From the NCBI GenBank assembly GCA_025059435.1, contig JANXDK010000030.1, positions 1-6,453 of the forward strand: a stretch of 6,453 nt of DNA, read 5' to 3'. The translations under genes and the position numbers were made by a program. The notes under the pieces are model-generated. The model did no database searches and was not told the DNA's origin. It saw only the letters and a list, made by a program, of their open reading frames with translations. The stretch is from Thermoproteota archaeon. Its GTDB lineage: Archaea; Thermoproteota; EX4484-205; JAAOZP01. Each line of letters opens with the position of its first letter. The first letter of the stretch is position 1. This document shows, in pieces, positions 1 to 5,717 of the stretch.

Positions 1-971
1 CAATTGGGACCTAGTAATGCGAGGCTCTCATAGTCGACGCTGGAAGTCGTGCCAGCATAATCCTCTCTAGCCTGATTAACGTGGTCGCATGCTATGGGAC
101 AACCGGCACATGCAACAATCTTCTTAACATGGGTCTTCAGCATCGTTTCCCCCGAGACTTCCTCAGCGTACTCGAAAGTCCCCTTTTGGAAGTTATACGA
201 GGGTAAGCATCCCAGCTTATTATGGACAAGAACATTGGCGGGAGTCCCGTATATCCTATACTTCTCAGTTGCAGGACCTTGACAACGCTCGTTAAGGTCT
301 GCAATTAATTTTACCAATCCCTCGATGTCAGCAACCTCAACGTCCCTTGACCCTCTTACGGCCACTGCCTTAATATTCTTAGAACCCATCACGGCGCCTA
401 ATCCACATCTACCAACTTGCCTATTCCTCTCGTTAGTAATGTTGGCCAGTCTAACCACCCTTTCTCCGGCAGGGCCTATTGATGCTACCGCAAAGGATTC
501 GTCCCCAAGCTCCTCCTTAACCATTTCCTCGGTTTCCCATGTCGTCCTGCCCCAGAGGTGAGAAGCGTCCCTAAGCTCAATATTGTCATCGTCAATCATC
601 AAGTATGATGGCTTCTCAGCCCTTCCAGTGAAGAATATCCCATCCCAACCTGCGCTTTTCAATTCGGAAGCGAATAGACCTGACGAAATCCCGAATCCGA
701 ATATCCCCGTTAAGGGGGATTTAGCGAAGACAGAGTACTTGTTGCCGGCAGTAGAAATCGTCCCCGCCAACGGTCCAGTCCACCAGATTAAAACATTCTC
801 CGGAGACAACGGGTCTACCTGAGCAGGGTTGGGAAGCATATCGTAAAGGGTTCTAGCACCGAAGCCGTAGCCGCCGATATAGTTTATAGCCATAGACTCT
901 TCAACTTTACCGATTAAAGTCTTACCACGCGACAAGTCAACGATCAAGTATTTTCCAGCATAGCCCTTCAA
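1..971 (-). CDS. aor: Aldehyde ferredoxin oxidoreductase family protein (tungstopterin enzyme), 3' end outside window
   Basis: Members of this family oxidise aldehydes or related substrates in the cytoplasm with a tungsten (or molybdenum) bis-pterin centre and pass electrons through a [4Fe-4S] cluster to ferredoxin or partner subunits. The first 323 residues are present. The N-terminus MKGYAGKYLIVDLS is typical of the family. Glycine-rich pterin-domain segments follow (GGYGFGAR at 33-40, KSPLTG at 84-89, GRCGLGAVMGSKN at 187-199). The cluster motif CAGCPIAC has Cys288, Cys291 and Cys295, the same numbers I recall for Pyrococcus furiosus AOR. The fourth cluster cysteine and the C-terminal domain lie beyond base 1. 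The TTG start at 971 is chosen because an in-frame TGA lies two codons upstream, GGAGG sits 7 bases before it, and the homology begins there. It follows the MoaD-like gene by three bases, so the two are probably co-transcribed. The subtype (AOR, FOR, WOR or BamB-like) and the substrate cannot be decided; the Hdr genes next door suggest a complex partner rather than a free ferredoxin-linked enzyme. Confidence 0.95.
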   Translation of the reverse strand, partial: MKGYAGKYLIVDLSRGKTLIGKVEESMAINYIGGYGFGARTLYDMLPNPAQVDPLSPENVLIWWTGPLAGTISTAGNKYSVFAKSPLTGIFGFGISSGLFASELKSAGWDGIFFTGRAEKPSYLMIDDDNIELRDASHLWGRTTWETEEMVKEELGDESFAVASIGPAGERVVRLANITNERNRQVGRCGLGAVMGSKNIKAVAVRGSRDVEVADIEGLVKLIADLNERCQGPATEKYRIYGTPANVLVHNKLGCLPSYNFQKGTFEYAEEVSGETMLKTHVKKIVACAGCPIACDHVNQAREDYAGTTSSVDYESLALLGPN

Positions 972-974
972 ACA

Positions 975-1268
975 TCATCCTCCTCCCGCTACAGAGGGGG
1001 ATAGGACGACTCTGTCTCCGGGTTTAATAACGTACTCGCTTAACCTACCCAAGTTGACAACCTTACCGTTTAGAATTATCAGAGAATACTCCTCCATCGG
1101 CTCCCCCCTAGACCCTAGGAATTGTGAAACAACGTCGAAACCAGTCTTTTCACTAAGCTTCTTCAAGAGGTTTAACAGGTTTATCTCAGATTCCACATTG
1201 ATCTTCATACTCTTGATCTTGAAAATCTCACGGAATCGTCCTATGAACTCCACTTGAACTTCGCTCAA
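975..1268 (-). CDS. MoaD/ThiS-family sulfur-carrier protein (beta-grasp) upstream of AOR gene
   Basis: A 97-residue protein with the features of MoaD/ThiS beta-grasp sulfur carriers: an N-terminal strand followed by GRFREI, a central LNGKVVN turn, the late PGDRVVLSPSVAG strand, and a C-terminal di-glycine. In the family that terminal glycine is adenylated and thiocarboxylated to supply dithiolene sulfur to the pterin cofactor. Its place directly before the AOR gene suggests, by inference, service to the cofactor of that enzyme. The tail ends in three glycines rather than two. The open frame extends to an ATG at 1292, but I prefer TTG 1268: the eight extra residues are not family-like, and a TATA-like box at 1291-1301 would place transcription start near 1270, making the message almost leaderless. 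GTG at 1253 is another possibility. A ubiquitin-like or ThiS role cannot be excluded. Confidence 0.83.
   Translation of the reverse strand: MSEVQVEFIGRFREIFKIKSMKINVESEINLLNLLKKLSEKTGFDVVSQFLGSRGEPMEEYSLIILNGKVVNLGRLSEYVIKPGDRVVLSPSVAGGG
979..984 (-). promoter_or_regulatory. Shine-Dalgarno site of the AOR gene inside the MoaD-like gene
   Basis: The minus strand reads AGGAGG here, with GGAGG ending 7 bases before the TTG at 971. These bases are part of the three GGA glycine codons that end the MoaD-like protein. The site settles the TTG start of the AOR gene; two ATG triplets at 973-978 are in other frames. Confidence 0.7.
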
Positions 1269-1290
1269 CCCAAGAAAACTGATTAAACAC

Positions 1291-1301
1291 ATATTAATAA
1301 A
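1291..1301 (-). promoter_or_regulatory. Candidate archaeal TATA box for the MoaD-like/AOR unit
   Basis: The minus strand reads TTTATTAATAT, an A/T-only box centred near 1296. A spacing of about 26 bases puts the transcription start near 1270, two bases before the preferred TTG start at 1268. If so, the box overlaps the upstream ATG at 1292, which argues against that ATG as the real start. This is a judgement by eye from general archaeal promoter spacing. Confidence 0.45.
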
Positions 1302-1310
1302 GGCTTTATT
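1296..1310. repeat. 15-bp inverted repeat in the divergent intergenic region (candidate operator)
   Basis: AATAAAG and CTTTATT form perfect 7-base arms around a single central base. The repeat overlaps the candidate TATA box of the leftward unit and lies just upstream of the candidate TATA box of the rightward unit, where a dimeric regulator could control both. A/T-rich palindromes arise easily by chance, so function is inferred. Confidence 0.35.
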
Positions 1311-1315
1311 GTATT

Positions 1316-1325
1316 CTTTAAAAGT
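1316..1325 (+). promoter_or_regulatory. Candidate TATA box for the polyferredoxin/hdrA unit
   Basis: CTTTAAAAGT is the best TATA-like stretch before the rightward operon. It would give a transcription start near 1346 and a leader of about 25 bases before the TTG at 1372. No clear Shine-Dalgarno sequence precedes that TTG. Confidence 0.35.
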
Positions 1326-1371
1326 GGACTAAAGTTTTTCTATTCCTAAACAAGCTTTTCCTCGGGCCGGT

Positions 1372-2193
1372 TTGTCAATAAGGATAGTTGAGAACCCTCC
1401 TTTAGTCATTGTTGAGAGACGTTTCTACACGGATTATGTACGGTTAACGATTGACAGGGGGAGGTGTATCTTCTGCGACGTCTGTATAAAAGTATGTCCT
1501 AAGAATGCCTTGAGAATAATTAAGAGGGAAGATGGTTTGTTAACCCTATCCGTTGGCGAAAACTGTAGTCTATGTGGGGCATGTGAGCCACTCTGTCCTT
1601 CTGGAGCAATAGACTTCACCGTTAATGGGAGGAGGATAAACCCGATTGTCTCGTCAAAAGGGTTCCCCCTACCTTTACCCAAGGTCATTATAGAGCAATC
1701 CAAGTGTAAAGAGGATTGTTTCGAATGCTATAAGGCTTGTTTCCTTGGAGCTTTAAAAATAGATAATAAGCATAATATTACAGTCGACGAAAAAAAGTGT
1801 TTAAGATGTCCATGGTGTGAAGATGCTTGTCCAGAGAATGCTATAAAAGTAAATCCGCTCTTCGAGGGGTCGATAAAGGTAGAAGAATCGAAATGCGAAG
1901 ATGGGTGCGAAGCATGTATTGAAATATGTCCGACGAAGGCGCTGGTTAAAAGAGGCGGTAAGATTATGGTAGACAAGAGGTACTGCATACTATGCAACGC
2001 GTGTATCCACCTAGATGCATGTAGGAACCATGCGATAACCGTAGTGAGGCGTAGGGTGATTCATGGCGATGGTTTCTCAGCCGTTTGGACCAATGCTTTG
2101 AAAAACCTTCTAGGAGAAAGGATTATCGTAAAAGAGCTGGATGCTGAAAGCCGAAGGAGGCTTAACAAACTAGTTGAGGAGGCTAAGCTCTAA
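1372..2193 (+). CDS. Polyferredoxin with six [4Fe-4S] cluster motifs
   Basis: A 273-residue soluble iron-sulfur protein likely to relay electrons between the divergently encoded AOR-family enzyme and the downstream HdrA-type flavoprotein, as BamC-like, FwdF-like or MvhB-like subunits do in other systems (inference). All 24 cysteines fall into six motifs: 32/35/38/42, 65/68/71/75, 112/116/119/123, 143/146/149/153, 175/179/182/186 and 205/208/211/217. Motifs 3 and 5 have CxxxC first spacing, motif 6 has five residues before its last cysteine, and motifs 3 and 6 lack the usual proline after it. Residues 109-160 and 172-224 look like a tandem duplication of a two-cluster unit. About 50 C-terminal residues (225-273) are cysteine-free and may form a contact surface. 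The TTG start is used because a TAA lies in frame at 1330 and no better start codon intervenes, though no strong ribosome site is visible. The stop overlaps the hdrA start by one base, implying one transcript. Confidence 0.9.
   Translation: MSIRIVENPPLVIVERRFYTDYVRLTIDRGRCIFCDVCIKVCPKNALRIIKREDGLLTLSVGENCSLCGACEPLCPSGAIDFTVNGRRINPIVSSKGFPLPLPKVIIEQSKCKEDCFECYKACFLGALKIDNKHNITVDEKKCLRCPWCEDACPENAIKVNPLFEGSIKVEESKCEDGCEACIEICPTKALVKRGGKIMVDKRYCILCNACIHLDACRNHAITVVRRRVIHGDGFSAVWTNALKNLLGERIIVKELDAESRRRLNKLVEEAKL
2176..2182 (+). promoter_or_regulatory. Shine-Dalgarno site of the hdrA-mvhD fusion gene
   Basis: GAGGAGG lies 10 bases before the ATG at 2193, inside the end of the polyferredoxin gene. 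It supports independent re-initiation at the TAATG stop-start overlap. Confidence 0.65.
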
Positions 2194-4637
2194 TGTCCGA
2201 AGAACCTAGGATAGGAGTATTCGTATGTCACTGCGGCAAGAACATTGGCGGAGTCATCGATGTCGTTAAAGTAGCTGAATACGCTAAGACTCTTCCAAAC
2301 GTCGTATATGCTTCACACAATCTATACTCATGTTCAGACGCTGGTCAAGCCGAGATAAAGAGGATTATTAAAGAATATGGTTTGAACAGGGTAGTAGTAG
2401 CAGCATGCTCGCCCAAGATGCATGAGCCGACTTTTAGAGCATGCGTTTCCGAGGCGGGTTTAAACCCATACCTCTTCGAAATGGCTAACATAAGAGAACA
2501 CTGCTCTTGGGTCCATGCTAGTGACCACGAGGGCGCTACACGTAAGGCGATGGACCTCGTTAAAATGGCGGTTGCGAAGGCAAGGCTCCTAGAGCCTTTA
2601 GAACCTATAATAGTACCGGTTGAGAAAACCCTACTGGTAATAGGTGGCGGTTTAGCTGGGATGAGAACAGCATTAGACGTTGCGGACTCCGGCTACAAAG
2701 TCATACTCGTCGAAAAATCCCCAAAGCTTGGAGGCAAGACTGCGATGCTCGGCAAGACCTTCCCGAGAGTAGATTGCACAGCATGTTTGATAAACGAGAT
2801 GATAAGCAGGGTTTTAACGCACCCCAGGATAAGGGTTTTAACACTCTGTGAAGTAGCGAATGTAGACGGTTACATCGGTAACTTCATCGTAACTATTAGG
2901 AGAATGTCGTCAAAGGTCTCAGAAGAGTGTGTTGGATGTGGGGAGTGTGTTAAAACATGCCCTGTCGAAGTGGAGGAGGAGTTTTCTCACGGCCTCTCAA
3001 AGAGGAGAGCCATATACCTCGTTGAAAAGACCCAGGGTAATGCTGGATGCGAATACGGTTATGAAAAGATGATTCACATACACGGCTTAGTTGGAAGCCC
3101 ATTAACGGCAGTGATCGACACTAAAAGCTGTATTAAATGTGGGAAGTGTGTTGAAGCATGTCCGGTTAAAGCAATAGATCTTGAGACACCAGGCTTGGAG
3201 GAGACTTTTAAAGTAGGCGCCATCGTTTTAGCAACAGGCTTCGATCTCTTCAACCCGGTGAGGAAACCGGAATACGGATATGGTAAGCTGGTAAACGTTT
3301 TGACAAGCATGGAGTTTGAGAAAATGCTTGCATCAGACGGGCCGACTCACGGGAGGATAATAAGACCCTCGGACAATAAGCCAGTTGAAAAAATAGCCTT
3401 CATACAATGCGTAGGATGCAGAGACGAGGCAACAAACATATACTGCTCCAGAATATGCTGTATGATAACCCTCAAGCAGGCAATACTCTTAAAGAGAAGT
3501 AACCCAAACATGGATGTTACAGTCTTCTACATAGATATTAGAACAGGAGGCAAGGAATATGAGACTATATTCAGGATGGCGAGGGAAGCGGGAGTTAAAT
3601 TCATCAGAGGTAGGCCGGACAAGGTTGAGGAGAAGAACGGCTTGCTTATAGTAAGGGCAGAGGACACGTTAAGCGGAGAAAGAGTAGAGTCTCCAGTAGA
3701 TATAGTTGTACTCGCAGTGGGCATGCAGCCCTCAGAGGGGTCGGACAAACTTGGGGAAATGCTGAGAGTACCGAGAGACCAATATGGTTTCTACATGGAG
3801 GCTCACATCAAGCTTAAACCCGTTGAAACGGTCGTAAACGGAATATTCTTAGCTGGAGCATGCGCAGGTCCCACGGACATACCAATGACAGTAGCAAGGG
3901 GACACGCGGCAGCCTCAAAAACCCTAATGCTATTCTCAAAAGACTTCATAGAACTAGAACCGATAACAAGCTACGTAGACATATCCAAGTGTAGGGGATG
4001 CCTCGCATGTACAAAGATGTGTCCATATCAAGCACTCAAGCCGGTGGAGAAAGAAGGTAGGAAAGCAATCCAAGTAACAGAATCGATGTGTGCGGGATGC
4101 GGAACATGTGCAGCAGGATGTCCATTTGAAGCACTGAACCAACACCATTTCACCACAGAGCAAATAATCGCACAGATAGACGCAGCGCTCGAAGAAAATC
4201 CGCAGGATAAAATAATAAGCTTTTGCTGCAATTGGTGCTCGTATGCGGGATCCGATTTCGCCGGCGTCTCCCGCTTGGAGTATCCTTCGAGCGTGAGGAT
4301 TATCAGAGTCATGTGCTCCGGTAGGGTTAGTGAGAAGATGATTCTGAGAGCTTTTGAGAAGGGTGCAGGAATGGTTCTCGTAGCACCATGCCATCCTGCA
4401 GACTGTCACTATATCAGTGGCAATGAATGGGCTCGTAGGCGTGTTGAAGCTTTGAAGAAGAAGCTCTGTAAAATTGGTATTAATCCTGAAAGGCTATGGT
4501 TTGTTTACGTTTCTGCTGCCGAGGGCAACGTGTATCAGAATACGATTATAAGGATGCAAGAATATTTACAAAGGCTTAAACGAGGAGAGATCAGTTGGAG
4601 TTTTGAAGAAGTCAAGGCGGTAACCCAGTCAGTTTAA
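2193..4637 (+). CDS. hdrA: HdrA-type heterodisulfide reductase flavoprotein fused to an MvhD [2Fe-2S] domain
   Basis: HdrA is the FAD and iron-sulfur hub of cytoplasmic heterodisulfide reductase and related complexes, where electron pairs are split or merged between high- and low-potential carriers; MvhD connects HdrA to a hydrogenase or other dehydrogenase. This 814-residue protein shows, in order: the HdrA N-terminal domain with VCHCG (Cys12, Cys14), Cys47 and Cys72; the FAD-binding GGGLAG at 151-156; Cys195 and Cys198; ferredoxin motifs 246/249/252/256 and 313/316/319/323; the HdrA cysteines 406, 409, 418, 422 and 423; a C-terminal ferredoxin pair 600/603/606/610 and 633/636/639/643; then MvhD from about 673 with FCCNWCSY (678, 679, 682), MCSGR (708) and CHPADCHY (733, 738). 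Every expected cysteine group is present and the length fits HdrA plus MvhD. It is translationally coupled to the polyferredoxin. No HdrB, HdrC or hydrogenase gene is in the window, so its electron partners are inferred. Codon choice changes near the MvhD junction. Confidence 0.95.
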   Translation: MSEEPRIGVFVCHCGKNIGGVIDVVKVAEYAKTLPNVVYASHNLYSCSDAGQAEIKRIIKEYGLNRVVVAACSPKMHEPTFRACVSEAGLNPYLFEMANIREHCSWVHASDHEGATRKAMDLVKMAVAKARLLEPLEPIIVPVEKTLLVIGGGLAGMRTALDVADSGYKVILVEKSPKLGGKTAMLGKTFPRVDCTACLINEMISRVLTHPRIRVLTLCEVANVDGYIGNFIVTIRRMSSKVSEECVGCGECVKTCPVEVEEEFSHGLSKRRAIYLVEKTQGNAGCEYGYEKMIHIHGLVGSPLTAVIDTKSCIKCGKCVEACPVKAIDLETPGLEETFKVGAIVLATGFDLFNPVRKPEYGYGKLVNVLTSMEFEKMLASDGPTHGRIIRPSDNKPVEKIAFIQCVGCRDEATNIYCSRICCMITLKQAILLKRSNPNMDVTVFYIDIRTGGKEYETIFRMAREAGVKFIRGRPDKVEEKNGLLIVRAEDTLSGERVESPVDIVVLAVGMQPSEGSDKLGEMLRVPRDQYGFYMEAHIKLKPVETVVNGIFLAGACAGPTDIPMTVARGHAAASKTLMLFSKDFIELEPITSYVDISKCRGCLACTKMCPYQALKPVEKEGRKAIQVTESMCAGCGTCAAGCPFEALNQHHFTTEQIIAQIDAALEENPQDKIISFCCNWCSYAGSDFAGVSRLEYPSSVRIIRVMCSGRVSEKMILRAFEKGAGMVLVAPCHPADCHYISGNEWARRRVEALKKKLCKIGINPERLWFVYVSAAEGNVYQNTIIRMQEYLQRLKRGEISWSFEEVKAVTQSV

Positions 4638-4663
4638 AAGATTGGCTCCCCTATAAGATTACC

Positions 4664-4670
4664 TTATTTT
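4664..4670 (+). terminator. Weak T-rich candidate terminator of the hdrA operon
   Basis: TTATTTT lies about 27 bases after the hdrA stop. Archaeal termination often uses T-runs without a hairpin, but this run is short and interrupted. Confidence 0.2.
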
Positions 4671-4950
4671 CGTTGAATAATTAGATGTTTCTTGGCATGA
4701 TGCTATAGGAGAATTCAGCTATTTCTAAATAAAACATGGAGACTGGAAGTAAGGGCTTTTCGAAGGGTTTGACGCTGCTGGAAGACTGTTGCATAGAAGC
4801 GTAGAACTAGGCGGGGAGATATTAAAAGCAGTTAGAGAAGGGATCTGAAAAGACTAGAAGTGGGGAGGGATTCTTAGAAGTTAATTAAGGTAATACATAG
4901 AAGTAACCTCAAGATATTTGTAACATAATTATGGAGATAGAGGCTTCGTT

Positions 4951-4955
4951 AAAAA
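4951..4955 (-). terminator. T5 candidate terminator of the HAD gene
   Basis: The minus strand reads CTCTTTTTAAC about 30 bases past the HAD stop codon. A five-T run fits archaeal intrinsic termination, but nothing else supports it. Confidence 0.3.
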
Positions 4956-4984
4956 GAGCAGGAATAATGTGAAGACATGCATAC

Positions 4985-5623
4985 TCACATACTTATTATA
5001 TTAAGAACCTGTTTTAAATCACTGACCTCATGCTTTTGTTTCGGAGGCTTAAAGCGTTTTATTATTATGCTTTTCATCCCTATGAATCTTGGTATTAAGA
5101 AATCGTATATGAAGTTATCGCCTACATGTAAAACTTCTTTAGGTTTAAAACCAGTATTTGAACAGACTTTAAAGTAAAACTCTGCAGTCTTACGTGGCAA
5201 CGAGAATGTTGATACTGAAGAGAATATTTTTGAAAAATACTCTTTGAAATCGTCCAATATTGTTTCTAAAATTATCATGGGGAGATTTGACGAAATTATC
5301 AAATTATGCTGTGAACATAATTCAACAATTGCCGGCTTGACATCTGGGAAAATTGTTATCATTTGCTTTAATTCTTTAAGAAGATCTTCAATACTGTCTT
5401 CAATATCAAGCCTTTGCATCCAGTATTCCGGTAAATACCATTTGACATCATCTGGGCTTATCGTCATATAAGTCTGTTTAACATATTGGAATGCTTTTTC
5501 AAAGGGAACTTGATGTTTTCTGGCGTACGCTGTAGGTATTAGGAAATCCCAGAAATATTTAACAGACATTCCATCTACAAGCGTTCCAGTAACGTCTAGA
5601 GAAACCACTTTCACATCATGCAA
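4985..5623 (-). CDS. HAD-superfamily hydrolase, substrate unknown
   Basis: A haloacid dehalogenase superfamily protein of about 212 residues from TTG 5623. All four HAD motifs are visible: motif I DVTGTLVD with the nucleophile Asp10, motif II ISSN (Ser112), motif III lysine in LPRKTAEFY (Lys145), and motif IV VLHVGDNFIYD (Asp169, Asp174). An alpha-helical cap, rich in Trp and Tyr, lies between motifs I and II. The residue two after the nucleophile is Thr, not the Asp of most HAD phosphatases, so a plain phosphatase assignment is uncertain. The frame stays open to an ATG at 5752, but that start would run into the divergent membrane-protein gene. GTG 5692, TTG 5623 and GTG 5614 are the realistic choices. 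I prefer 5623 or 5614 because family members begin close to motif I and a TATA-like box at 5701-5710 predicts transcription from about 5680. It is AT-richer than the redox genes and seems unrelated to them. Confidence 0.82.
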   Translation of the reverse strand: MHDVKVVSLDVTGTLVDGMSVKYFWDFLIPTAYARKHQVPFEKAFQYVKQTYMTISPDDVKWYLPEYWMQRLDIEDSIEDLLKELKQMITIFPDVKPAIVELCSQHNLIISSNLPMIILETILDDFKEYFSKIFSSVSTFSLPRKTAEFYFKVCSNTGFKPKEVLHVGDNFIYDFLIPRFIGMKSIIIKRFKPPKQKHEVSDLKQVLNIISM

Positions 5624-5680
5624 AGCTTCAATTCTTCTTTCAAATCTTTTTATAAGTTTTTTCTTTAAGTATTTAGAAAA

Positions 5681-5690
5681 GCTAAAAAGC
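5681..5690 (+). promoter_or_regulatory. Candidate TATA box for the membrane-protein gene
   Basis: GCTAAAAAGC, preceded by purine-rich AGAAAA that could act as a BRE, lies about 27 bases before a start site near 5712, just ahead of the ATG at 5718. No Shine-Dalgarno sequence precedes this ATG (the bases before it are TCTCCTA), which fits a nearly leaderless message. Confidence 0.3.
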
Positions 5691-5700
5691 ACGTTAACAT

Positions 5701-5710
5701 AATTAATATT
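5701..5710 (-). promoter_or_regulatory. Candidate TATA box for the HAD gene
   Basis: The minus strand reads AATATTAATT with AGGAGA immediately upstream as a possible BRE. Expected transcription start is near 5680, which would exclude the GTG at 5692 and favour starts at 5623 or 5614. Confidence 0.3.
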
Positions 5711-5717
5711 TCTCCTA

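Larger units (their letters stand above)
4638..4984. other. Gene-poor intergenic region after the hdrA operon
   Basis: About 350 bases between the end of the hdrA fusion and the end of the leftward HAD gene. I found no tRNA-like or snoRNA-like structure, no insertion-sequence ends and no ORF of credible length. The plus strand has a 31-codon stop-free stretch at 4753-4845 whose translation (ending in an amphipathic helix, ELGGEILKAVREGI) looks protein-like but has no start codon of its own except an internal TTG. It may be a decayed gene tail. The right end is purine-rich, with TAGAAG repeated at 4794, 4855, 4875 and 4898. Confidence 0.5.

Noticed and set aside
94..822. Three open frames on the plus strand of 62 to 79 codons
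   Set aside because: They are antisense to the AOR gene, which explains the whole stretch, and none resembles a known protein.
969..980. In-frame TGA between the MoaD-like and AOR genes as a selenocysteine or readthrough codon
   Set aside because: The MoaD-like tail must end at its glycines, a good ribosome site precedes the AOR start, and the homology of each protein begins and ends at these points.
3954..4409. A 151-codon cysteine-rich open frame on the minus strand
   Set aside because: It lies wholly antisense to the HdrA-MvhD gene, and its cysteines mirror that gene's codons. The plus-strand product is a clear family member, so this is a shadow.
4690..4850. Box C-like ATGATG near 4697 and CTGA near 4845 as a C/D guide RNA
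   Set aside because: The boxes are about 150 bases apart, box C is imperfect and no internal D' and C' boxes are at suitable spacing.
4794..4903. Four copies of TAGAAG as a repeat array
   Set aside because: Spacing is irregular (61, 20 and 23 bases), the unit is only six bases, and the region is purine-rich, so chance is the simpler explanation. It is not a CRISPR array.
5244..5471. Plus-strand open frame of 75 codons
   Set aside because: It is antisense to the HAD gene, whose catalytic motifs are all conserved on the other strand.
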